Shown: piece by piece, positions 1 to 4,799 of the stretch
How positions within the stretch are numbered: position 1 is the stretch's first letter
Layout: every line of letters begins with the position of its first letter
NCBI GenBank assembly: GCA_049281195.1
Contig: JBAPRR010000101.1
Span: forward strand, 1 to 9,656
Length of the DNA: 9,656 nt
DNA from: JBAPRR01 sp049281195
GTDB taxonomy: Bacteria > Actinomycetota > Acidimicrobiia > Acidimicrobiales > CAVXTF01
Direction: 5' to 3'
The notes under the pieces: model-generated
Databases searched by the model: none
Told to the model about the DNA's origin: nothing
The model's input: only the letters and a program-made list of their open reading frames with translations
Position numbers and translations under genes: made by a program

Positions 1-1
1 G

Positions 2-29
2 TGAGCATCCCCCCATTGGCCGGACACCT
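2..29 (+). repeat. IS3-family left terminal inverted repeat (IRL)
   Basis: This 28-bp sequence, with a run of six C at 9-14 and GCCGGACAC at 19-27, pairs with the reverse complement of 4673-4700 at 21 of 28 positions. The matching blocks are TGA at the tip, CCCCCC, and GCCGGACAC. It starts with TGA and has a GGACAC inner block, like IS3-group ends. The mismatches cluster in the 4 bases between the C-run and GCCGGACAC. Confidence 0.88.
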
Positions 30-35
30 CGAATA

Positions 36-40
36 GGAGG
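36..40 (+). promoter_or_regulatory. Shine-Dalgarno of IS3 orfA
   Basis: A GGAGG lies 5 bases before ATG 46, inside the short leader just after IRL. It favours ATG 46 over the second in-frame ATG at 55. Confidence 0.75.
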
Positions 41-45
41 TATCC

Positions 46-366
46 ATGCCAACAATGACGCAGGACAAGCCGGAGCCGGTTCGCCGGCGGGGCCGATATC
101 CGAAGGAGTACCGACGCGATGTCTGCGCTTTGGTCCTGGACCAGAAGCGATCCGTGGCAAGCGTCGCCAAGGAGCTCAGCCTGTCTGAACAGACCATCTA
201 CATGTGGTTGCGCCAGGAGCGTGTCGACCGAGGTGAGCAAGAAGGTCTGTCGACATCCGAGCGAGACGAGCTCAGTGCATTGCGCAAGGAGAACCGGAGG
301 CTCAAAGAGGAGCGCGACCTCCTAAAAAAATGGACGACCTTCTGGATACGCGAGTCGGACCGGTGA
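46..366 (+). CDS. IS3-family transposase OrfA (DNA-binding subunit)
   Basis: This 106-aa protein has the usual OrfA layout: a basic N-terminus (RRRGRYPKEYRRDV), a helix-turn-helix at about residues 36-58 (SVASVAKELSLSEQTIYMWL), and a leucine-zipper-like coil at about 72-95. In IS3 elements OrfA binds the terminal repeats and restrains transposition. Fused to OrfB by frameshifting, it forms the active transposase. The last residues after the A7 run (KKWTTFWIRESDR) resemble the KKATAFFARESDR-type tail of intact OrfAs, so this frame looks undamaged. The start is set by GGAGG at 36-40. Its stop TGA at 364-366 overlaps a GTG at 363 that could start orfB by translational coupling. The gene is complete, but its partner orfB is broken, so any protein made would at most act as a repressor. 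Confidence 0.92.
   Translation: MPTMTQDKPEPVRRRGRYPKEYRRDVCALVLDQKRSVASVAKELSLSEQTIYMWLRQERVDRGEQEGLSTSERDELSALRKENRRLKEERDLLKKWTTFWIRESDR
324..330 (+). promoter_or_regulatory. A7 programmed -1 frameshift site of IS3 orfA/orfB
   Basis: Seven A residues are phased A-AAA-AAA in the orfA frame, near its 3' end. Slippage by -1 places the ribosome in the orfB frame, where the next codon is ATG 330. This is the standard way IS3 elements make the OrfAB fusion. With the inner transposon removed, the fusion would be about 404 aa. I did not establish a stimulatory downstream structure. Confidence 0.8.
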
Positions 367-1064
367 GCCGCTACTGCTGGGTCGATGCCAGGAAGGTCGA
401 GGGGTTCAGTGTTGTGGCGGCGTGCAAGGTAGCGAAGGTCTCCACGTCTTCGTACTACGACTTCGAGAAGCGCCTCAAAGACGGTCCGACCGATGCCACC
501 TGGTCAGAGGCTCTTCTCGTGAACGAGCTCTACGACGTCCACCGGAACTTAGACGACACCTACGGCTCTCCTCGGATGACAGACGAGCTTCACCGGCGCG
601 GCTACTGCGTGAACCACAAGCGGACCGAACGTCTCATGGCGCAAAACGGCATCTACGCCAAGGACGGCCGGAGGAAAAAGGTGCGGACCACGATCCCAGA
701 TATCACGTCTCCGCCTTTGGAGGACCTCGTGAGGAGGGACTTTAAGGTCGGAGAGCCCGGACTCAGAGCCTGTGGCGACATCACGTACATCCCGACCGAC
801 GAGGGTTGGCTCTACCTGGCGAGCGTGCTGGATCTCGGGTCGAGGCGCCTCGTCGGCTTCTCCATGGCATCGCGCATGCCGACAGAGCTCGTGGCATCTG
901 CGATGAAGATGGCTATCGCTTCAAGAGGAGGCGACGTCTTCGACATGATCTTCCACCACGACAGGGGCAGCCAATACATGTCTCGGGAGTTCCGCAAGCT
1001 TTGCAGTTCGCACGGCATAAGACAGTCGTCAGGCAGAACCGGATCGTGCCTATTTACCGGCTAA
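330..1064 (+). pseudogene. IS3-family transposase OrfB, 5' part (truncated by Tn554-like insertion)
   Basis: This is the N-terminal three quarters of an rve-type DDE transposase/integrase. Residues numbered from ATG 330 show the HTH_21-like region (TYGSPRMTDELHRRG, about 77-91), the first catalytic Asp in GDITYI (D150) and the second in FHHDRGSQY (D211). The recognisable protein runs through QSSGRTGSC to residue 240 (codon 1047-1049). The next residues LFTG and the stop are coded by the inserted transposon. The third catalytic residue, Glu, lies in the separated 3' part at 4479-4481. The real start may be GTG 363, coupled to the orfA stop, or entry may be by frameshift at 324-330. As it stands the protein cannot be catalytic. 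Confidence 0.92.
1047..1051 (+). repeat. Left copy of the 5-bp TGCCT recombination core (left junction)
   Basis: TGCCT occurs here and at 4458-4462, the two places where the IS3 orfB reading frame breaks and resumes. The first codon, TGC, belongs to the conserved GRTGSC of OrfB. On the IS side it is preceded by CCGG plus four bases (1039-1046), the same CCGG-N4-TGCCT arrangement seen at the right end of the inner element. The exact crossover point within these bases cannot be resolved. Confidence 0.8.
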
Positions 1065-1065
1065 T
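1053..1065 (+). repeat. Left-end recombinase-binding arm of the Tn554-like element
   Basis: TTTACCGGCTAAT is the inverted counterpart of ATTAGCCGGTTAA at 4445-4457, with 12 of 13 positions matching. It lies directly inside the TGCCT(A) core. Paired inverted arms around a 6-bp centre are the normal form of a tyrosine-recombinase crossover site. The binding role is inferred from position and symmetry. Confidence 0.75.
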
Positions 1066-1123
1066 GAATCTCACACTCCTTCTGAACTCCCCATGTCTTA
1101 AAAGAGAAACTCTTTAACAATGC
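1066..1123 (+). promoter_or_regulatory. AT-rich leader of the tnpA-tnpB-tnpC operon with a small hairpin
   Basis: This stretch is visibly richer in A and T than its surroundings and must hold the expression signals of the trio, but no convincing -35/-10 pair stands out. A perfect 6-bp inverted repeat, AAAGAG (1101-1106) and CTCTTT (1110-1115), around a 3-base loop ends 8 bases before the TTG start. It could be an operator or could mask the ribosome site, whose only purine-rich candidate is the AAAGAG arm. An ATG at 1120 in another frame opens a 25-codon ORF overlapping the start of tnpA. I do not call it a gene. Confidence 0.35.
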
Positions 1124-2242
1124 TTGCCTTTAGTGGCATCTGCGGTTACATATGTCACTGTGACAAACAGAGGGCTTTGCCTCGAGCGCGTCGCTGACCA
1201 CTGGGCGATCGTTGGCCCGGGCTCCGATCGCTTCGGACTGGTGAACGAGTATTTGGGGTATCTGTCCGACCGGAACTACTCACCGCAGACCGTTCGGGTC
1301 TATGGCTTCGCTCTGCTCGCATTTTGTCGCTGGTTGTTGACCGAAGACTTGGAGTTTGAATCGGTGAACACCGATGTATTGCTGCAGTACCTGGCCGCGT
1401 GCCGAAAGGCGCAAGTCCCCGGCCGACCCGGACCAAATGTCATCCGGATGGACGGGCGTCGTGTTGATGGATACGCGCCGGCGACGGTCAATAATCGTCT
1501 GGCTGCGCTCAGTGGAATGTTCGGTTATCGCTCGATGCGTGACCCCGACGCAAAGAACCCAGTTCCGCGCGGCAGGGAGTCACACCGGCTTGTTCCCGGC
1601 GAGAGAAACGGCTTACTCAGCCATGTCGCTCGCCGACCGCGTTATCGATCTCCCCTGCGACTGCGCGAGCCCGCCCGACTTCCCCAGGGCTTACAGAACG
1701 ACGAGTTGGTCGCTCTGATGGAGAGCTTGCGAACGTGGCGTGACCGGGCGATTGCCGGCCTCATGGTGTTCAGCGGTTTGCGGTCCGCCGAGGTGCTCAA
1801 CTTGGACGTCAAAGACGTGGATATCGGTGGACGCTGGTTACGCGTCTGGGGCAAAGGTTCGAAAGAGCGCCGAGTCCCACTCGACGTCGATGTGACGGGC
1901 GTAATTCAGACCTACTTGCTCGCTGAGCGTCCTGACACCCACAACCAACGACTCTTCATCGTGGCCAAGGGCCCAAACCGGGGTGAGCCACTCAGTGCGG
2001 CCGGCCTACGGACAATCTTTAGATATCACCGGGGAATAGCGGGGGTCCCGAACGGTCATCCCCATGCGCTGCGTCATACCTTCGGCACCGCGTTGGCTGA
2101 AGCCGGAGTCGACCTTGCAGTGATGCAGGCGCTGTTGGGCCACGCTCATGTCGACACCACCGCGCGTTACATCCACCTTGCCCCTGTGCACGTGAAGAGC
2201 GAGTTCGATGCAGCCCGCGATCGACAGCGCGCCAATCGTTGA
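1124..2242 (+). CDS. tnpA: Tyrosine recombinase, Tn554 TnpA-like
   Basis: This is a site-specific recombinase of the phage-integrase family that cuts and joins DNA through a 3'-phosphotyrosine. The N-terminal SAM-like core-binding domain is at about residues 35-135 (LVNEYLGYLSDRNYSPQTVR). The catalytic domain follows from about 190. All expected active-site residues are visible: R220 in SGLRSAEVL, a lysine in the beta hairpin GKGSKERRVPL (K244 or K247), H314 and R317 in HALRH, H340 in LLGH and the nucleophile Y349 in ARYIH. The length of 372 aa is close to Tn554 TnpA (about 360). The TTG start is uncertain because no good Shine-Dalgarno precedes it. GTG 1133 and GTG 1160 are in-frame alternatives, and the recognisable domain begins well after all three. 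The gene overlaps tnpB by 35 bp, so the two are probably translated together. Confidence 0.88.
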   Translation: MPLVASAVTYVTVTNRGLCLERVADHWAIVGPGSDRFGLVNEYLGYLSDRNYSPQTVRVYGFALLAFCRWLLTEDLEFESVNTDVLLQYLAACRKAQVPGRPGPNVIRMDGRRVDGYAPATVNNRLAALSGMFGYRSMRDPDAKNPVPRGRESHRLVPGERNGLLSHVARRPRYRSPLRLREPARLPQGLQNDELVALMESLRTWRDRAIAGLMVFSGLRSAEVLNLDVKDVDIGGRWLRVWGKGSKERRVPLDVDVTGVIQTYLLAERPDTHNQRLFIVAKGPNRGEPLSAAGLRTIFRYHRGIAGVPNGHPHALRHTFGTALAEAGVDLAVMQALLGHAHVDTTARYIHLAPVHVKSEFDAARDRQRANR

Positions 2243-4118
2243 GGCCTCGGCAAGGGATCTCCTTGTCGACTACGCCTCACACTTGGCCCGAACTAACAGG
2301 GGGAACTCCGCCTACACGACGGCGGCCCGCTCTTTCTTGCGGCGCTGGCCGAGCCCACAGCATTGGGCCGACCAGCCACTACATCTTCGCCTTCGAGCCG
2401 GCCCGCAGCTTCGACCGTTCCTCAACTTCTTGATGATCAACGGTGACTTGCGTCCCGGATACGACTATCTAGTGTTAAGAAAGCTTGCGTCGTTCTGGAG
2501 AGAGGTGATTGGAACCCGATTCGAGGCGGACATGTTGCGTTTCGCCCAGACGGCCGAAGAAATCGGTTTCACGCACTTACAAGCCCATCGCTCCGCATCG
2601 CAGTCGATCGGACGTCTGCTCATCCAAACCGGCCGAAGGCTTGATCAGATTATCGAAGCTGACCTCGATGATCTGACCACGGCATGTATCAAACGGGAGG
2701 CGATGACCGGAAAGGGATGCAGGCACTACCTGAGTGCGATCGGGGTCGCTCATCGCGTCCTATTCCACATGGAAGTGCTCGACGGTCTGCCCGAGCCACA
2801 AAATCTCCCGCTGACCTTTGACGAGCGGTTAGCGGATGCACCCGAAGAATTGCGCCCGAGGTTTGTCGACTACCTCGAACGCAAGCTCGGCACCTGTCGT
2901 CCGAAGACAGTGGGCAGCCTGGCGACCCGCCTTTCTCATTTCGGTCGCTTCATCGCCGAGATCGATCCCCTGATCTCATCGTTCGCAGAGCTCGAACGGT
3001 GTCGACACATCGAGCCTTACCTGAACAGCGTGGCGTCGGCGGTCAGCAGCAAGACGGGCAAACCCATAACGACGGCAGACCAGGCCCGCCGAATACTGGC
3101 GCTGGGCAACTTCCTGCGTGATATCAGCGAATGGGGATGGCCGGACGCCCCCATTCGTCGACTGGTCTTTACGTCCGATCAACCCCGATTGCCACGTCCA
3201 CTGCCGCGCTATCTGCCCGTCGACGCTGATCGACGGCTCACCGAAGCACTGGTCGACTCGGAGTACCGTCTGGCCGCCGACGCGCTTTTATTGGCCCGGG
3301 CATGCGGGCTTCGCATCGGAGAGTTGCTGGATCTCGAGCTCGACTGCGTCCATGAGATTCCCGGACACGGATCATGGCTCAAAGTCCCGCTCGGCAAGCT
3401 CGACACCGAACGAATGGTTCCGCTCGACGAAGAGACAGTTCTCCTCGTCGATCGCATCGTTTCAACCCGCACCCTCGGACGCCTGCTCCCACACCCGCGT
3501 ACCGGCCGACCCGCCGATTTCTTATTCACTCATCACGGGCGAAGGTTGAATCAGAACGCGTTGCGCCACGAGCTCAATCGGGCCGCCGAGCTAGCCGGGA
3601 TCGGTCACGTCACCCCTCATCAACTCCGACATACGTTTGCCACCGCCCTCATCAATGCTGGGGTGTCTTTGCAAGCCTTGATGGCCTTGCTTGGCCATGT
3701 ATCGGCGGAGATGAGCCTTCGCTATGGCCGGCTCTTCGACCACACCGTGCGCGCCGAATACGAGCGGGCCCTCGATCTGGCGAAGAGCCGCATTGGTCCG
3801 CTGCCCAAAGGTCGAGTTCGCATCCCAGTGACCGCAGACGGCGATTGGAGGGATGCGCCGGCGATCAAAGCCCGTCTCGCCGGTGGCTACTGTCTGCGCG
3901 CACCGGCCCAAGGTTCGTGCCCTTACGCCAACATCTGTGAGCACTGCCCCAATTTCCGGACCGATGCGGCCAGCCAAGCGGTTCTCTCGGCTCAACGAGT
4001 GGATGCCGAAGCATTGGCGGCCGATGCGTTAGCCCGAGGCTGGAACGACGAAGCCGACCGCCACCGCAGACTCGTGAAGCGACTAGACGAGCTCATGGCT
4101 GAGCGCGCTACAGGATGA
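2208..4118 (+). CDS. tnpB: Tyrosine recombinase, Tn554 TnpB-like (large subunit)
   Basis: This 636-aa protein matches the size of Tn554 TnpB (about 630). It has a long N-terminal part (about 1-330) with core-binding helices, a catalytic domain at about 335-515 and a C-terminal extension. Active-site residues are R369 in CGLRIGELL, K397 in LGKLDTERMVPL, H471 and R474 in HQLRH, H497 in LLGH and Y506 in SLRYG. The tail holds a cysteine cluster, C562, C571, C577 and C580 (C-x8-C-x5-C-x2-C), that looks like a metal-binding module. A Cys-rich tail with a CPYANICEHC-type core is, as I recall, also found in TnpB-like proteins. In Tn554 both TnpA and TnpB are needed for transposition. ATG 2208 lies within the end of tnpA (35-bp overlap) and the stop overlaps the tnpC start, so this is a tightly coupled operon. 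Confidence 0.9.
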   Translation: MQPAIDSAPIVEASARDLLVDYASHLARTNRGNSAYTTAARSFLRRWPSPQHWADQPLHLRLRAGPQLRPFLNFLMINGDLRPGYDYLVLRKLASFWREVIGTRFEADMLRFAQTAEEIGFTHLQAHRSASQSIGRLLIQTGRRLDQIIEADLDDLTTACIKREAMTGKGCRHYLSAIGVAHRVLFHMEVLDGLPEPQNLPLTFDERLADAPEELRPRFVDYLERKLGTCRPKTVGSLATRLSHFGRFIAEIDPLISSFAELERCRHIEPYLNSVASAVSSKTGKPITTADQARRILALGNFLRDISEWGWPDAPIRRLVFTSDQPRLPRPLPRYLPVDADRRLTEALVDSEYRLAADALLLARACGLRIGELLDLELDCVHEIPGHGSWLKVPLGKLDTERMVPLDEETVLLVDRIVSTRTLGRLLPHPRTGRPADFLFTHHGRRLNQNALRHELNRAAELAGIGHVTPHQLRHTFATALINAGVSLQALMALLGHVSAEMSLRYGRLFDHTVRAEYERALDLAKSRIGPLPKGRVRIPVTADGDWRDAPAIKARLAGGYCLRAPAQGSCPYANICEHCPNFRTDAASQAVLSAQRVDAEALAADALARGWNDEADRHRRLVKRLDELMAERATG

Positions 4119-4423
4119 GCACCGAGACCCTCGTGCGCGTCGAGCGGGCCTGTGCCGAGCTCAGAGCCAGCAACACCTTGATTACTTTCGCCGCTGTTGC
4201 CGAGCGGGCGAAGATCAGCCGCACCAGCTTGTATCGAAATCAGGCGTTACGAGCCGTTGTCGACGAACACCGGTCTCGAAACACAGACCCGGCAACCTTG
4301 ACTGGCCTAAGCCGGGAAATAACCCACCTTCGCATCGCCGTCGAAGCGATAGCCGGGAAGGTCAAAGACCACGAAGAACAACTTCGACAGATCCGAGGCC
4401 CTGGGAAGCGGAAAAGCAGCTGA
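4115..4423 (+). CDS. tnpC: Tn554 TnpC-like small HTH/coiled-coil protein
   Basis: This 102-aa protein starts at an ATGA overlap with the tnpB stop (4115-4118). Residues about 21-45 (LITFAAVAERAKISRTSLYR) form a helix-turn-helix that recalls the TetR N-terminus. Residues about 64-92 (LSREITHLRIAVEAIAGKV, then KDHEEQL) should form a coiled coil. The basic tail is GPGKRKSS. This is the layout of the small third protein of Tn554-type elements (TnpC, probably the DUF6262 group), which in Tn554 affects efficiency and orientation of transposition but is not strictly needed. The role here is inferred from family and position. The stop is 34 bp from the left edge of the TGCCT core at the right end. 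Confidence 0.78.
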   Translation: MSTETLVRVERACAELRASNTLITFAAVAERAKISRTSLYRNQALRAVVDEHRSRNTDPATLTGLSREITHLRIAVEAIAGKVKDHEEQLRQIRGPGKRKSS

Positions 4424-4435
4424 CCGTCACCGGTC
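4422..4435 (+). other. Small hairpin between tnpC and the right transposon end
   Basis: GACCG and CGGTC pair around a TCAC loop immediately after the tnpC coding sequence. No T-run follows, so it is a weak candidate for a terminator. It may instead be an accessory element of the transposon end, since the CCGG motif recurs in the nearby arm. Confidence 0.3.
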
Positions 4436-4444
4436 TCCACCGTT

Positions 4445-4457
4445 ATTAGCCGGTTAA
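4445..4457 (+). repeat. Right-end recombinase-binding arm of the Tn554-like element
   Basis: ATTAGCCGGTTAA is inverted relative to 1053-1065, with one mismatch in 13. It abuts the TGCCT core at 4458-4462. Its last three bases, TAA, stop the orfB frame just before the core, so the 3' orfB fragment cannot be read from within the transposon. Confidence 0.75.
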
Positions 4458-4462
4458 TGCCT
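4458..4462 (+). repeat. Right copy of the TGCCT recombination core (right junction)
   Basis: This direct repeat of 1047-1051 marks the right junction. From this TGC the IS3 orfB frame runs on without interruption (C-L-D-N-S-P-A-E), so the pre-insertion sequence held a single TGCCT. Confidence 0.8.
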
Positions 4463-4670
4463 CGACAATTCCCCGGCGGAATCGCTTTGGGCATCGCTCA
4501 AGCGCGAGCTCGTCTCGAGATGCCGGTTCGCTTCTAGGGCCCAGGCCCAACGGGCGATCATCAGCTGGATCAACCATTACAACTCAGTCCGTCTGCACTC
4601 ATCACTCGGCAATATCCCGCCGGTCGAGTGGGAACTACGTTTCGCACACCGTCAGCTCTTTGCCGCATAA
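4458..4670 (+). pseudogene. IS3-family transposase OrfB, 3' part with the catalytic Glu
   Basis: From TGC 4458 the frame reads CLDNSPAESLWASLKREL and continues to RAQAQRAII, SWINHYNSVRLHSSLG, PPVEWELRF and a TAA at 4668-4670. This is the C-terminus of an IS3 transposase (rve_3-type: DN..AES...LKRELV...R..A...I..WI..YN..R.HS.LG..PP.E). E at codon 4479-4481 is the third catalytic residue. When joined to the 5' part at TGCCT, exactly 35 residues separate D211 and this Glu. The fragment has no visible start codon with a ribosome site and is blocked upstream by TAA at 4455-4457, so it is not expressed as it stands. Confidence 0.9.
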
Positions 4671-4672
4671 TC

Positions 4673-4700
4673 AAGTGTCCGGCTGGCGGGGGGAAGTTCA
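4673..4700 (-). repeat. IS3-family right terminal inverted repeat (IRR)
   Basis: This sequence, with GTGTCCGGC at 4675-4683 and six G at 4688-4693, is complementary to IRL at 21 of 28 positions and ends TTCA. It begins 2 bases after the orfB stop codon, the usual compact arrangement in IS3 elements. Confidence 0.87.
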
Positions 4701-4799
4701 CCGCAAATCTCCGGAGTAGCCGCGGAGCCCGTTTAGTCGGGTTCGTTGCTGGTTGTCCCGCGTAGAGTCTGCTCCGTCACACACGAGGAGGAGGCCCCG
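4701..4799 (+). promoter_or_regulatory. Intergenic region between IS right end and propeller gene
   Basis: These 99 bp hold no gene. An 8-bp palindrome, CTCCGGAG, lies at 4709-4716 and CCGCGG at 4720-4725. A strong purine-rich ribosome site, GAGGAGGAGG, is at 4785-4794, 5 bases before ATG 4800. I see no well-spaced -35/-10 pair. The original promoter of the downstream gene may have been displaced by the IS insertion. Confidence 0.45.

Larger units (their letters stand above)
1052..4462 (+). mobile_element. Tn554-like transposon (tnpA-tnpB-tnpC, no cargo)
   Basis: About 3411 bp are inserted in IS3 orfB. The contents are two full tyrosine recombinases and a small accessory protein of 372, 636 and 102 aa, in the order and close to the sizes of Tn554 TnpA, TnpB and TnpC. 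The element ends only 39 bp after the tnpC stop and begins 72 bp before tnpA, so there is no room for passenger genes. Tn554 carries resistance genes in addition to this trio. Joining the two ends would form a 32-bp site of two 13-bp inverted arms around a 6-bp spacer, as expected for a circular intermediate. There is no target duplication beyond the shared core. Both recombinases keep their catalytic residues, so the element may be active. Confidence 0.88.
2..4700 (+). mobile_element. IS3-family insertion sequence interrupted by a Tn554-like transposon
   Basis: The outer element is bounded by imperfect inverted repeats that start TG and end CA, as is usual for IS3-family ends. It contains orfA, an A7 frameshift site and an orfB in the -1 frame. 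The orfB is split at 1051/4463 by a tyrosine-recombinase transposon. Without the insert, the IS would be about 1288 bp, which is normal for the family (1.2-1.5 kb). Only one base of left flank is in the window. It is g, and the three bases after the right end are ccg, so a 3-bp target duplication is possible but cannot be tested here. The right end lies 99 bp before the start codon of the propeller gene. Confidence 0.9.

Noticed and set aside
330..1064. A short but intact 244-aa OrfB
   Set aside because: The last codons and the stop come from the inserted element, and the catalytic Glu and conserved C-terminus are found 3.4 kb away in the same frame.
3118..3995. Overlapping open frames on both strands inside tnpB
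   Set aside because: They are low-complexity, Arg/Ser/Pro-rich shadows. The tnpB frame carries the complete recombinase active site across this region.
1047..4462. A RIT (recombinase-in-trio) element
   Set aside because: RIT elements carry three tyrosine recombinases. Here only the first two genes have recombinase motifs. The third is a 102-aa HTH/coiled-coil protein, which fits the Tn554 type.
4746..4799. An N-terminal extension of the propeller protein from TTG 4746
   Set aside because: No ribosome site precedes it, and a strong one stands 5 bases before ATG 4800. The extension would bury the signal sequence.
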